Shown in pieces: positions 45,327 through 54,770 of a stretch of 58,909 nt of DNA. Each line of letters opens with the position of its first letter. The first letter of the stretch is position 1. The translations under genes and the position numbers were made by a program. The notes below the pieces were generated by a model that saw only the letters and a program-made list of their open reading frames with translations, was not told the DNA's origin and searched no databases. The DNA lies in contig JAUXWM010000077.1 in NCBI GenBank assembly GCA_030681375.1, positions 1-58,909 of the forward strand. The letters run 5' to 3'. This DNA is from Gallionella sp. GTDB taxonomy: Bacteria > Pseudomonadota > Gammaproteobacteria > Burkholderiales > Gallionellaceae.

Positions 45327-45656
45327 TTAGCGCCCGCGCGAAATCAACATACCCACAACCAGACCAACCCCGGCTGCGATACCAACTGCCCGCCATGGAT
45401 TATCGTGCACGTATTCGTCAGTCGCCCTGGCAGCCTGTCTGGTTTTTTCCAGCATAGCTTCTTCTGCTTCGGCCAAACGCGCCTTGGCGGCATTCAAGCT
45501 GTCCTGTATGCGTTCGCGAGCAGCGCTCACCTTTTCACCTGCCTGGCTGGCGGTCGCTTTCAGCAACTCTTCAGCATCCGAAACCACAACTTGCAAATCC
45601 TGCATCAGCTTTTCTTTGCTGACATCGCTTTGTAAACTTGTTGAATTAGTACCCAT
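45327..45656 (-). CDS. DUF883/ElaB/YqjD-family membrane protein
   Basis: The 109-aa product has a long amphipathic helix with many Ala, Glu and Lys, a conserved D-x-Y-V-H-D-N-P-W-R sequence and a C-terminal glycine-zipper membrane helix (G-I-A-A-G-V-G-L-V-V-G). E. coli YqjD and ElaB are tail-anchored membrane proteins that bind stationary-phase ribosomes. It heads the three-gene yqjDEK-like cluster. Confidence 0.87.
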   Translation of the reverse strand: MGTNSTSLQSDVSKEKLMQDLQVVVSDAEELLKATASQAGEKVSAARERIQDSLNAAKARLAEAEEAMLEKTRQAARATDEYVHDNPWRAVGIAAGVGLVVGMLISRGR

Positions 45657-45752
45657 GATGCTCTCCTCGAAAAGATTAAGTTAAAAATTACTGCACACGT
45701 CAAAAATAAAGCAAACACACTGTCACCTTTGTAATCTAAACGCCGCATCCCG

Positions 45753-47813
45753 TCAACTTGAATTACCTTTTTTCACCGGGAAATGACAATGCACTGTGTG
45801 GGTTTCCGATATTTTCACAGCAATCGGATAGTGCTGCCGGCAAATAGCCTCGACATGACTACAACGCGGCGCGAAATGGCATCCGGCGGGCGGATTGGCG
45901 GGTGAGGGCAAATCCCCGGCCAGCCGAATAAATTCCCGGCGCATGCCATCAAGACGCGGCACGGCGGATAGCAGTGCCTGCGTATACGGATGAGCGGGAG
46001 AGCGCAATACTTCTGCTGCGCTGCCGCGCTCGACGATGCGCCCCAGATACATCACACACACTTCATGCGCCAGATATTCCACCACCGCGAGGTTGTGCGT
46101 AATGAACAGATAACTCAGGTTCAATTCCTGTTGCAGCGATTTGAGCAGATTGAGTATCTGCGCCTGCACCGACACATCCAGCGCACTGGTTGGCTCATCG
46201 CATATCAGCAACTGCGGCGATACCGCCAGCGCGCGCGCGATTGCAATGCGCTGCCTTTGTCCGCCGGAAAACTCATGCGGATAACGCCACTTGGCGGTAC
46301 GCGCCAACCCCACTTTATCCAGCAGAGTATCGATATGTGTCTGTCGCGCTGTGCTGCCCCCCCCCATGCCCAGCGCACTCATACCTTCCTCGAGTATCTC
46401 TGCGACGCGCATCTTAGGATTCAGCGAGGCATACGGGTCCTGAAATACCATCTGCATCGAGGCACGCTGACCGCGCGATGCACCCAGCAATTCGCGCCCG
46501 TCGAACTGCACGCTACCCGCCGTCGGCGGTATCAGTTGCAGCAAGGCCTTGCCCAGCGTGGTTTTCCCGCAGCCTGACTCCCCCACCAGCGCCAGCGTAT
46601 GCCCCACGGGAATTTCCAGCGACACCCCATCCACCGCCTTCACCTGACCCGCCACCCGCTGCAGGATACCTTTGCGGATCGGGAAATATACTTGCAAGTT
46701 TTCAACTTGCAAGAGGACTGAGGAGCGAGGTCTGAGGACTGAGAACTTAGGACTTAGGACTGAGGACTGAAGGCTGAGCACCGGATTCTCAGTCCTCAGT
46801 CCTCGCTCCTCAGCACTGCAATACAGATGGCATCTCACGCCTTGCCCCGCCGTCACTACCGTCCATTCCGGTGTCTGTTCGCTGCACAAGGCCCAAGCCC
46901 GATCGCAACGCGGTGCGAAACGGCATCCCTGCACTATGCTGCCCAGCGGCGGCACGCTACCGGGAATCGCAGTAAGCGGCTGCTCGCGCCTGCCCGCATG
47001 CGGCAGGGCAGCAAACAGCTTTTGCGTATAGGGATGCAGGGGCTGTGCGAACAAATCCTCGCGACTGGCCTGCTCGACGATCTGGCCGGCATACATCACG
47101 CCGACACGGTGCGCTGTTTCCGCCACCACCCCCAGGTCATGCGTGATCAAGAGCATCGCCATGCCGTTCTTATCCTGCATGTCGCGCAACAATTGCAACA
47201 CCTGTGCCTGTATCGTCACATCCAGCGCAGTGGTCGGCTCATCGGCAACCATCAACTGCGGATTTCCCGCCAGCGCCATGGCGATCATCACGCGCTGTTT
47301 CATGCCGCCGGACAACTGAAACGGGTATTCATGCACGCGCCGTGCCGCATCCGGGATACCAACTTGGTCCAGCAATTCGATACAGCGTTGTTGCGCGGCC
47401 GCACCTGACAAGCCCTGATGCAACTCCAGCACTTCGGCAATCTGCTCGCCCGCTGTCATCACCGGATTCAGACTCAACCCCGGCTCCTGGAAAATCATCG
47501 CCATCTGCCCACCGCGCACCCTGCACATCTCGCGCTCCGGCAGACCGAATAACTGCGTTTCACCCAGCAGCACCGAACCCGCCCGATTGCTCACCCCATC
47601 CGGCAGCAAACGCATCAGGGAGAGCGCGGTCATGGATTTGCCACAACCCGATTCGCCGAGCAGCGCGAAAGTCTCACCCGCCGCAATATCGAAGGAAAGA
47701 CCATCCACTATGGCCGCACCGCTTTGCAGCCCCGTGACCAGATTGCTAACCTTGAGCAGCGTACCCGTCCGTTTCGGATGCAATTGATGTGTAGGTATAT
47801 TTTTGTCTGTCAT
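45753..47813 (-). CDS. yejF: Double-ATPase ABC protein for peptide/nickel-type uptake (YejF/DppDF fusion)
   Basis: This 686-aa protein joins two ABC ATPase domains. The first spans about 18-275 (Walker A G-E-S-G-C-G-K-S-M, signature L-S-G-G-M-K-Q-R) and the second about 370-620 (G-E-S-G-C-G-K-T-T, F-S-G-G-Q-R-Q-R), each followed by an oligopeptide-type C-terminal Cys-rich extension. Such fusions power peptide or microcin-C-like import. No permease or binding-protein gene is adjacent. The linker between domains (residues about 335-370) is encoded by a heptanucleotide tandem repeat read in frame, giving a 7-residue periodic S-V-L peptide. Confidence 0.9.
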   Translation of the reverse strand: MTDKNIPTHQLHPKRTGTLLKVSNLVTGLQSGAAIVDGLSFDIAAGETFALLGESGCGKSMTALSLMRLLPDGVSNRAGSVLLGETQLFGLPEREMCRVRGGQMAMIFQEPGLSLNPVMTAGEQIAEVLELHQGLSGAAAQQRCIELLDQVGIPDAARRVHEYPFQLSGGMKQRVMIAMALAGNPQLMVADEPTTALDVTIQAQVLQLLRDMQDKNGMAMLLITHDLGVVAETAHRVGVMYAGQIVEQASREDLFAQPLHPYTQKLFAALPHAGRREQPLTAIPGSVPPLGSIVQGCRFAPRCDRAWALCSEQTPEWTVVTAGQGVRCHLYCSAEERGLRTENPVLSLQSSVLSPKFSVLRPRSSVLLQVENLQVYFPIRKGILQRVAGQVKAVDGVSLEIPVGHTLALVGESGCGKTTLGKALLQLIPPTAGSVQFDGRELLGASRGQRASMQMVFQDPYASLNPKMRVAEILEEGMSALGMGGGSTARQTHIDTLLDKVGLARTAKWRYPHEFSGGQRQRIAIARALAVSPQLLICDEPTSALDVSVQAQILNLLKSLQQELNLSYLFITHNLAVVEYLAHEVCVMYLGRIVERGSAAEVLRSPAHPYTQALLSAVPRLDGMRREFIRLAGDLPSPANPPAGCHFAPRCSHVEAICRQHYPIAVKISETHTVHCHFPVKKGNSS
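46691..46713. repeat. Perfect short inverted repeat inside the ABC gene
   Basis: CTTGCAAGTT-TTC-AACTTGCAAG, a perfect 10-bp inverted repeat with 3-base loop, directly next to the heptanucleotide block. It encodes part of L-Q-V-E-N-L-Q-V at the start of the second ATPase domain. Confidence 0.7.
46714..46816. repeat. GAGGACT-type heptanucleotide tandem repeat, in frame in the ABC gene
   Basis: About nine degenerate 7-mers (GAGGACT, GAGGAGC, GAGGTCT, GAGGACT, GAGAACT, TAGGACT and so on) are followed by an inverted block. The 28-bp arms at 46718-46745 and 46786-46813 are complementary apart from one base. The frame stays open through the whole repeat. Confidence 0.88.
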
Positions 47814-47909
47814 GCCTGAAGATAAATAATCGATCCATTCAATACGCAGAAAAATATCGCGGGATTATACGGTGCATAGATGGCGCTTGCCGTGAATGCG
47901 GACAGGCGT

Positions 47910-48290
47910 TTATAGGGTTTCCAGCACGACGAACGCAACGATCATATTGCGTTCGTCACTGATGGACAGGTGATGAGCGCTGACCCCCAGTTGCGCAAGA
48001 TAATTACGCAGCGTGGCATCGAACTGCAATACCGGTTTGCCGAGGCCGTCATGCGCGACGCTGATGCGGCTGAGCGATACCGGATGACGCAGACCGCTGC
48101 CCGCCGCCTTGGCAAAGGCCTCCTTGGCAGCAAAGCGTTTCGCCAGAAAACGCGCCGGTTGCGCATGCAAATGATATTCCGGCAGCTCGGCTACGCTTAA
48201 TAAACGCTGCGCCAGACGAATACCGTGACGCTGCCACATCGCTTCAATGCGCGCATATTCAACGATGTCTGTGCCAATGCCGAAAATCAT
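47910..48290 (-). CDS. acpS: Holo-[acyl-carrier-protein] synthase
   Basis: A 126-aa phosphopantetheinyl transferase of the AcpS type, with G-I-G-T-D-I-V-E near the N-terminus and L-A-K-R-F-A-A-K-E-A-F-A-K-A, holding Mg2+ and CoA. It activates ACP for lipid synthesis. Its start is 1 bp after the pdxJ stop, the usual order recO-pdxJ-acpS. Confidence 0.95.
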   Translation of the reverse strand: MIFGIGTDIVEYARIEAMWQRHGIRLAQRLLSVAELPEYHLHAQPARFLAKRFAAKEAFAKAAGSGLRHPVSLSRISVAHDGLGKPVLQFDATLRNYLAQLGVSAHHLSISDERNMIVAFVVLETL

Positions 48291-48291
48291 T

Positions 48292-49017
48292 TCAGGCGTG
48301 CTGAGCCATCACTAATGCCTTCATCTTGCGCACCGCCGCATCCAGTCCGACGAATAGCGACTCGGAGATGATGGCATGACCGATATTCAATTCGACAATC
48401 TCCGGAATGGCAACGATATCCTGCACATTGTGGTAATGCAGACCGTGACCCGCATTCACCTGCAAGCCCTGTGCATGCGCATAGGCAGCCGCTACCCGTA
48501 TGCGTTCCAGTTCGTGTTTGTATGCGGGGACGCTGTCGGTATCCGCGAATTTTCCGGTGTGTAACTCGATCACCGGCGCGCCGATACGCACCGCAGCATC
48601 GATCTGCTTTTCGTCAGGATCAATAAACAGCGAAACGCGGATACCGGCATCGGCGCAACGATCACAAGCGGATTTAACCGCATCATAATAGCGCAGCACA
48701 TCCAGACCGCCTTCGGTAGTCAGTTCTTCGCGGCGCTCAGGCACCAGACACAAGTCATGCGGCTTGAGGCGCAGCGCATTGGCGATCATCTCCTCAGTGA
48801 CGGCACATTCCAGATTCATGCGAGTTTGCAGCATACCTCTGAGCACGTCCACGTCCGCATCCTGAATGTGTCGGCGATCTTCGCGCAGATGCAGCGTGAT
48901 CGCATCCGCACCGGCTTCCTCGCAAATCAGTGCGGCGCGCACCAGATTGGGATAACGCGCACCGCGCGCCTGACGCAGGGTAGCCACATGGTCAATATTG
49001 AGTCCCAGTTTCTTCAT
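48292..49017 (-). CDS. pdxJ: Pyridoxine 5'-phosphate synthase
   Basis: The 241-aa TIM-barrel enzyme condenses deoxyxylulose-5-phosphate with 3-amino-2-oxopropyl phosphate in vitamin B6 synthesis. It starts [16 protein letters not shown] and has H-L-R-E-D-R-R-H-I and L-N-I-G-H-A-I-I-S, all conserved. The start overlaps the recO stop by 4 bp. Confidence 0.97.
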   Translation of the reverse strand: MKKLGLNIDHVATLRQARGARYPNLVRAALICEEAGADAITLHLREDRRHIQDADVDVLRGMLQTRMNLECAVTEEMIANALRLKPHDLCLVPERREELTTEGGLDVLRYYDAVKSACDRCADAGIRVSLFIDPDEKQIDAAVRIGAPVIELHTGKFADTDSVPAYKHELERIRVAAAYAHAQGLQVNAGHGLHYHNVQDIVAIPEIVELNIGHAIISESLFVGLDAAVRKMKALVMAQHA

Positions 49018-49739
49018 AATTTTTGCATATCCTTAATCAGTTCACGCGTATGCAGAATTTTCCCGCCGAGGTGGTGGTTCAGCATCATGCGCATCAGTTG
49101 CTTGCTCTGTTGCGCGGCAACCGGGTCGCTATACTCATCGGCGGACATCGCCAGCAGCGTCTTACCCATCACCGGCAGACCGTTGCGCGCATCGCCATCA
49201 TCCGGCACGGCCCCGTGCTCCACGGCATAGCGATAAACAACGTCTGCCTGCACCGGCTTGCCGCTGCCCGCTTCTGTTTCCAGTTGCAGCGCATAACCCA
49301 GTTCCTGCAGCATATGCTTCTCAAAACAACGCAGGGTGGCAGCATGATCGGTTTCATGCGCCAGCCGGATAAGGGTCGCACGATAGTAATCGAACAACTG
49401 CTCATGCGCGTCATCGCGCGCCAGCAGATTGATCATCAATTCATTCAGATAGAAGCCGCACATCAGCGCGGTTCCCTGCAAATAAGGCTGCCCGCCCTGC
49501 CACTCCGCGCTGTGCAGCGTGCGCACCTCGCCTTTACCAAACCAGGAGAGCAGCAGCGGCTGAAAATTCATCAGCACACCGCGCAACGCGGATCGCGGCC
49601 GTCTGGCACCCCGCGCCACAATAGCCAGGCGGCCATGCTCACGGCTGTACACATCGAGCAATAGGCTGGTTTCGCGAAACGGATGGCTATGCAACACAAA
49701 GGCCGGTTCGTCCTGATGCCTGTTTTGCCTGGTCGTCAT
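49014..49739 (-). CDS. recO: DNA repair protein RecO
   Basis: This 241-aa protein has an N-terminal OB fold (about 10-85, with H-S-H-P-F-R-E-T-S and G-A-R-R-P-R-S) and a helical C-terminal part with [11 protein letters not shown]. RecO helps RecA load onto SSB-coated single-stranded DNA in the RecFOR pathway. The zinc-finger cysteines of some relatives are not seen here, as in many proteobacteria. A heptanucleotide repeat separates it from era. Confidence 0.93.
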   Translation of the reverse strand: MTTRQNRHQDEPAFVLHSHPFRETSLLLDVYSREHGRLAIVARGARRPRSALRGVLMNFQPLLLSWFGKGEVRTLHSAEWQGGQPYLQGTALMCGFYLNELMINLLARDDAHEQLFDYYRATLIRLAHETDHAATLRCFEKHMLQELGYALQLETEAGSGKPVQADVVYRYAVEHGAVPDDGDARNGLPVMGKTLLAMSADEYSDPVAAQQSKQLMRMMLNHHLGGKILHTRELIKDMQKL

Positions 49740-49764
49740 TCTATAAAATCATCAGTTTTCAATT

Positions 49765-49820
49765 AACTACTCACTACTCACGACTAGCGTCTAGCGTCTA
49801 GCGTCTAGCTACTAGCGACT
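49765..49820. repeat. CTAGCGT heptanucleotide tandem repeat (era-recO gap)
   Basis: After two ACTACTC-like units come CTAGCGT, CTAGCGT, CTAGCGT, CTAGCTA and CTAGCGA in clean 7-base periodicity. It is the same family as copies A and B near dapD but without the central core. It fills most of the 84-bp gap. Confidence 0.88.
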
Positions 49821-49823
49821 GCC

Positions 49824-50747
49824 TTATTCATAACCCAGCGTTTGCAGCATGCGTGCATCATCCGCCCAACCGCTACGCACCTTAATAAACACTTCGAGGA
49901 ATACTTTGCCGTCGAACAGTTTTTCCATGTCCAGTCGTGCCTGAGTGGCAATTTCCTTGATCTTTTCGCCTTTTTTACCGAGCAGCATTACCTTGTGCGC
50001 CTCCTTATCCACCAAAATGGCGGCGCTGATGCGGCGCAGTTTTTTGTCCATCTTGAATTCTTCGATCACCACGCTGACCGAATAAGGCAGTTCTTCACCG
50101 GTAAAACGAAAAACCTTTTCGCGCAATATTTCCGATGCCAGAAAGCGTTCGCTGCGATCGGTGACATCTTCCGGATCATAAATCAGCCCGCCTTCCGGCA
50201 GAAAGCTGCGCAAGGTGTCACGCAACTCTTCGATTTTCTTGCCAAATTTAGCACTCACCGGAATGATGTCGGCAAACTTGAAATCTTTTGCAACGCGCTC
50301 GGCGAAGTCAAATAACTGGCCCTTGTCCGCTACTTCGTCTATCTTGTTGATCACCAGCAGCACCGGACGATTGTCCGGCAGCAGCTTGAGCACTTCCTGG
50401 TCGCGCTCGTCATAACGCAGCGCTTCGAGCACGTATAGCACGACTTGAACATCGCGCAAACTACTGGTCACCACGCGATTCATGCCGCGATTCAGGGCAT
50501 TGAGGTGCTTCATTTGAAATCCGGGTGTATCGACGAACACGAATTGCGAATGTTCGTCAGAAAATATTCCGTTGATACGATGGCGCGTAGTTTGCGCCTT
50601 GCGCGAGGTGATGCTGATCTTTTGCCCGATCAGATGATTGAGCAAGGTGGACTTGCCCACGTTGGGACGTCCTACGATAGCGATATAACCGCTGCGAAAG
50701 GGGGTGTCCGATGGCTCTTGGGTGGTGATTTCAGTTGTTTCAGTCAT
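49824..50747 (-). CDS. era: GTPase Era
   Basis: A 307-aa GTPase for 16S rRNA processing and 30S assembly. Motifs are G-R-P-N-V-G-K-S-T (G1), D-T-P-G-F (G3) and N-K-I-D (G4), followed by a C-terminal KH RNA-binding domain with G-K-K-G-E-K-I-K-E-I. The ATG at 50747 overlaps the rnc stop; a TTG at 50759 is possible but less likely. The rnc-era pairing is nearly universal. Confidence 0.96.
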   Translation of the reverse strand: MTETTEITTQEPSDTPFRSGYIAIVGRPNVGKSTLLNHLIGQKISITSRKAQTTRHRINGIFSDEHSQFVFVDTPGFQMKHLNALNRGMNRVVTSSLRDVQVVLYVLEALRYDERDQEVLKLLPDNRPVLLVINKIDEVADKGQLFDFAERVAKDFKFADIIPVSAKFGKKIEELRDTLRSFLPEGGLIYDPEDVTDRSERFLASEILREKVFRFTGEELPYSVSVVIEEFKMDKKLRRISAAILVDKEAHKVMLLGKKGEKIKEIATQARLDMEKLFDGKVFLEVFIKVRSGWADDARMLQTLGYE

Positions 50748-51429
50748 TATTATTTCCAATTATTTGATAGGCAGCCAGTGCTGCCTGTTGTTCTGCATTA
50801 CGGCGACTGGTGCCCGACCCGCGCGTGATTAGTTTGAATGAGGGGATGGCGCATTCCACTTGAAACATTTGCTCGTGTGCCACGCCTTGCGTATCCAGAA
50901 CGCGGTAAGCCGGCAAAGGGAGGCGCTTGCCCTGCAAATATTCCTGCAGCAGCGTCTTGGCGTCCTTGCCCAGCGTTTTCATGTCCACTTTAGCCAGATA
51001 GGGTACAAACAAGTTCAGCACAGCCTGTTCTGCGGCAGCGAAGCCACCATCGACAAATACAGCGCCGAACAACGCCTCGACGGCATCTGCCAATATGGAT
51101 GGACGACGAAAGCCGCCACTCTTGAGCTCACCTTCGCCCAGTTTCAACTGGCTACCCAGATTGAGTTGTTGCGCAAAAATGACCAGCGTGGGTTCCTTGA
51201 CCAGATTGGAACGCAAGCGCGATAAATCACCTTCGCTCAGATCAGGAAATTCGCTGTACAAGTATTTGGCGATCACGCAACCGAGTATGCTGTCGCCCAG
51301 AAACTCCAGTCGTTCATTGTGATCAGGCGCATAACTGCGGTGCGTGAGTGCGCGCTGCAACAATTGGGGTTGTGTGAATACATACCCCAACTGCCGGCAC
51401 AACTCTGCGCTATTCCTACTTGTCCGCAC
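50740..51429 (-). CDS. rnc: Ribonuclease III
   Basis: The 229-aa enzyme has the RNase III signature E-R-L-E-F-L-G-D-S-I-L and a C-terminal double-stranded RNA-binding domain (about 155-225). It processes rRNA precursors and structured mRNAs. It starts at a GTG overlapping the end of the DUF4845 gene by 14 bp, suggesting coupled translation. Confidence 0.96.
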   Translation of the reverse strand: MRTSRNSAELCRQLGYVFTQPQLLQRALTHRSYAPDHNERLEFLGDSILGCVIAKYLYSEFPDLSEGDLSRLRSNLVKEPTLVIFAQQLNLGSQLKLGEGELKSGGFRRPSILADAVEALFGAVFVDGGFAAAEQAVLNLFVPYLAKVDMKTLGKDAKTLLQEYLQGKRLPLPAYRVLDTQGVAHEQMFQVECAIPSFKLITRGSGTSRRNAEQQAALAAYQIIGNNND

Positions 51430-51790
51430 TGCTGGGATTAAAATCGAGATACAAGCTCATATTGCCCGCCAGCGGGATTTTGACGGCATAGCTGGCGCTC
51501 AGAACCGGCTTATCCCCCTCACGATCGATATCGATATCTTCCGCATTGATGGCGGTAATATTATCGATGGAGGATCGCCTGCTATAGGAATTGCGAATAT
51601 CACGCAACGAGGCTTTTTGCATCTCAGGATCGTTGGCAATCGTCGTAAACAATTGTTTAATCTCACCATTCTGCATATAAACCGGAAGCAACTTCAGTCC
51701 GAGCACGCTGAGCAGAACCAGAATAAAGGCTCCCTGGATAAATCCCGAGAAACTCAAACCGCGCTGGCGGTCAAATTTTGCGATGTTCAT
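51416..51790 (-). CDS. DUF4845 membrane protein
   Basis: A 124-aa protein with one N-terminal membrane helix (about 14-36, G-L-S-F-S-G-F-I-Q-G-A-F-I) and a soluble, mixed domain outside. Proteins of this family are regularly found between lepB and rnc in Beta- and Gammaproteobacteria. The function is unknown; the N-terminus resembles a pseudopilin-like segment. Confidence 0.88.
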   Translation of the reverse strand: MNIAKFDRQRGLSFSGFIQGAFILVLLSVLGLKLLPVYMQNGEIKQLFTTIANDPEMQKASLRDIRNSYSRRSSIDNITAINAEDIDIDREGDKPVLSASYAVKIPLAGNMSLYLDFNPSSADK

Positions 51791-51807
51791 GGCATACTCC
51801 TACTTAG

Positions 51808-52608
51808 TTATATCGACAAACCAATGCGCTTCAAATCAGAAAAATTCATCCAAACTAAAAAGGCTTTACCGACAATCTGATTATCCGGAACAAAGCCCCA
51901 ATAACGACTATCGCGACTGTTGTCGCGATTATCGCCCATCATAAAATAGTGTCCGTCAGGCACTTTGCAACGCACCGACTCTTCCGTATAGGTGCAATTC
52001 TCCCGCCCCTTAAACTCGGCTACCGAATTCAAGTGCACGTTGGGCATATCGGGATTCACCAGCAAGGCGTGTTTACCCTCGCCCAGCGCTTCGATGCGTC
52101 GCTCGGTATGCACAAAATTCAGGCCGCTTTCGACATAATTGTAATCGCCATCAGCCAGCTGAACCTGCTCTATCCCATTGATAGTCAGACTCTTTCTTCT
52201 ATATTCGACCACATCGCCCGATACACCAACCACGCGTTTGATATATTCCACCGACGGATTTTCCGGGTAGTGAAACACCATCACATCACCGCGCTGCGGG
52301 TCATTGATCTGGACTATTTTCTGGTTGATGATGGGCAACCTGATACCGTAGGTGAATTTATTTACCAGAATAAAATCGCCCACCTGCAAGGTCGGAATCA
52401 TTGAACCTGAAGGAATCTTGAACGGCTCAGCCAGGAAAGAGCGGATGCAAAATACGATCAGAATGACCGGGAAAAAGCTTTTGGCATATTCCACCCACCA
52501 CGGTTCGGCCACCCCGACAGCGCGTTTAGCCGCCAGAGCGAAGCGATCCAGCAACCAGATGCCGCCAGTGATCAGCAGCAAAACGAACATTATCAAAGCA
52601 AAATCCAT
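51808..52608 (-). CDS. lepB: Signal peptidase I
   Basis: The 266-aa inner-membrane serine protease has two N-terminal helices (about 3-21 and 44-58). The nucleophile Ser69 is in P-S-G-S-M-I-P-T and the general base Lys124 in Y-I-K-R-V-V-G. The G-D-N-R-D-N-S-R-D-S box is present. It cleaves signal peptides on the periplasmic side. A MITE-like element separates it from lepA. Confidence 0.96.
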   Translation of the reverse strand: MDFALIMFVLLLITGGIWLLDRFALAAKRAVGVAEPWWVEYAKSFFPVILIVFCIRSFLAEPFKIPSGSMIPTLQVGDFILVNKFTYGIRLPIINQKIVQINDPQRGDVMVFHYPENPSVEYIKRVVGVSGDVVEYRRKSLTINGIEQVQLADGDYNYVESGLNFVHTERRIEALGEGKHALLVNPDMPNVHLNSVAEFKGRENCTYTEESVRCKVPDGHYFMMGDNRDNSRDSRYWGFVPDNQIVGKAFLVWMNFSDLKRIGLSI

Positions 52609-52643
52609 TTTTATTCCCTAAATCGGCAAAACCAAAAAACATA

Positions 52644-52832
52644 TTTCACGCGGAGACGCGGAGCTCGCGGAGAAAATCAAAAACAAAACACGATATTAAA
52701 ACTATTACTCTCAATGATGGCTTTACAAGATTTTCAAAAGCCCCCTATCATGATGTCTACTATGGAAGCGCTGATTTAGACGAATAAATCAGCATCTCCC
52801 TATCTCCGCGCACTCCGCGTCTCCGCGTGAAA
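52644..52832. mobile_element. MITE-like 189-bp element with 30-bp terminal inverted repeats
   Basis: The left end TTTCACGCGGAGACGCGGAG (52644-52663, continuing to 52673) and right end (52803-52832) are inverted repeats of 30 bp with two mismatches. About 129 bp lie between, including the perfect inverted repeat GCTGATTTA...TAAATCAGC. There is no reading frame of note. It lies between lepB and lepA, ending just before the lepA stop codon. Confidence 0.65.
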
Positions 52833-52841
52833 TTTCCTTTA

Positions 52842-54632
52842 TTAATCGTCCACACGCAAAATTGCCAGGAAGGCTTCCTGCGGTATTTCCACATTGCCCA
52901 CCTGCTTCATACGCTTCTTGCCGGCCTTCTGCTTTTCCAGCAGCTTTTTCTTGCGGGAAATATCGCCACCGTAACACTTGGCCAGCACGTTCTTGCGCAT
53001 CGCCTTGACGTTTTCGCGCGCAATAATATTCGAGCCTATGGTCGCCTGTATGGCCACGTCATACATCTGACGCGGAATCAGTTCGCGCATCTTGGCCGCT
53101 ACTTCACGTCCGCGATACTGGCTGTTGGCGCGATGTACGATCACCGCCAATGCATCCACCTTCTCACCATTGATCAGCATATCCACCTTGACCACATCGG
53201 CCGAGCGATATTCCTTGAATTCATAATCCATGGATGCATAGCCGCGTGACACCGACTTCAGCTTGTCGAAGAAATCCATCACGATTTCCGCCATGGGCAT
53301 CTCGTACACCAGCTTCACCTGCTTGCCGTGATAGCTGATATTGATCTGCTGTCCGCGCTTCTGGGTGCACAAGGTAATGACCGAACCGACATATTCATTC
53401 GGCATGTACAAATTAACCGTAACGACAGGCTCGCGTATTTCCTCGATTTTGGACGGATCGGGCATCTTGGACGGATTATCCACCGTCAGCACTGTGCCAT
53501 CGCGCAGCACCACCTCGTAAATTACCGTGGGTGCGGTGGTGATCAAATCCATATCGAACTCGCGCTCCAGCCGCTCCTGCACGATTTCCATGTGCAACAA
53601 CCCCAGAAAACCACAGCGGAAGCCAAAACCCAGCGCCTGTGACACTTCCGGCTCGTAATGCAAGGCGGCGTCATTCAGCTTGAGTTTTTCCAGTGAATCA
53701 CGCAGCGCTTCGTATTGATTGGATTCCACCGGGAACAAGCCGGAAAACACCTGTGACTGAATTTCCTTGAAACCCGGCAACGCCTGTGCAGCCGGCCTTG
53801 CCTGATGTGTAATGGTATCGCCCACGCGTGCTGATTTGAGCTCCTTAATACCGGCGATGACGAAGCCCACCTGCCCTGCACTCAAGGAATCACGCGGCTG
53901 CGATTTGGGTGTAAATACGCCGATATGCTCGGTCAGATGCTGTGCGCCCGTGGCCATGAACAGTATCTTTTCCTTAGGTTTGAGCGTGCCATTCATCACC
54001 CGCACCAGCATCACCACACCCACATAGTTATCGAACCAGGAATCCACGATCAGCGCCTGCAACGGGGCGTCAACATCGCCCTTGGGTGGCGGCACCTTGA
54101 CAATCAATGATTCGAGCACGTCTTCAATGCCCACCCCGGTCTTGGCGGAGCAGTGCACCGCATCGTGCGCTTCAATACCGATAACTTCTTCGATTTCTTC
54201 GATCGCGTTATCGGGGTCGGCGGAAGGCAAATCAATCTTGTTCAGCACCGGCACGACTTCCACGCCCAGATCCAGCGCGGTATAACAATTGGCAACGGTC
54301 TGCGCTTCCACCCCTTGCGAGGCATCCACCACCAGCAGCGCACCCTCACAGGCGGCCAGCGAGCGCGAAACTTCATAGGAAAAGTCCACATGACCCGGCG
54401 TATCAATCAGATTCAGGTTGTACACCTGTCCATCGCGCGCTTTGTAGTTGAGCGCCGCGGTCTGAGCCTTGATGGTAATCCCGCGCTCGCGCTCTATATC
54501 CATGGAATCAAGAACTTGCTTGTCCATCTCGCGATCAGACAGACCGCCGCACAGATGAATGATACGATCAGCCAGCGTGGACTTGCCGTGATCAATATGG
54601 GCAATAATGGAAAAATTACGGATTAGCTGCAT
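52842..54632 (-). CDS. lepA: Elongation factor 4 (LepA)
   Basis: This 596-aa translational GTPase has G1 A-H-I-D-H-G-K-S-T near residue 11, D-T-P-G-H and N-K-I-D-L motifs, EF-G-like domains and the LepA-specific C-terminal domain. It acts on ribosomes, promoting back-translocation and 30S maturation. The ATG at 54632 matches the family start (M-Q-L-I-R-N-F-S); the frame to 54656 is longer than needed. Confidence 0.97.
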   Translation of the reverse strand: MQLIRNFSIIAHIDHGKSTLADRIIHLCGGLSDREMDKQVLDSMDIERERGITIKAQTAALNYKARDGQVYNLNLIDTPGHVDFSYEVSRSLAACEGALLVVDASQGVEAQTVANCYTALDLGVEVVPVLNKIDLPSADPDNAIEEIEEVIGIEAHDAVHCSAKTGVGIEDVLESLIVKVPPPKGDVDAPLQALIVDSWFDNYVGVVMLVRVMNGTLKPKEKILFMATGAQHLTEHIGVFTPKSQPRDSLSAGQVGFVIAGIKELKSARVGDTITHQARPAAQALPGFKEIQSQVFSGLFPVESNQYEALRDSLEKLKLNDAALHYEPEVSQALGFGFRCGFLGLLHMEIVQERLEREFDMDLITTAPTVIYEVVLRDGTVLTVDNPSKMPDPSKIEEIREPVVTVNLYMPNEYVGSVITLCTQKRGQQINISYHGKQVKLVYEMPMAEIVMDFFDKLKSVSRGYASMDYEFKEYRSADVVKVDMLINGEKVDALAVIVHRANSQYRGREVAAKMRELIPRQMYDVAIQATIGSNIIARENVKAMRKNVLAKCYGGDISRKKKLLEKQKAGKKRMKQVGNVEIPQEAFLAILRVDD

Positions 54633-54770
54633 GGAGTTCCAAATAAAAACCGCCAATTCTCATCGCAACGCGCTCTCCTTTATGAAAGGTGAGCGTGTCT
54701 TGATGTAAGGCGCGGTATGATCGCAAAGCGCGAATTCTATCTGATTTGGGCGCGATACGCAGGACTGTGA

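Noticed and set aside
49765..49820. Possible CRISPR array (regular repeats)
   Set aside because: The 7-base units are contiguous and degenerate with no spacers, and no cas genes are present; it is a tandem heptanucleotide repeat.
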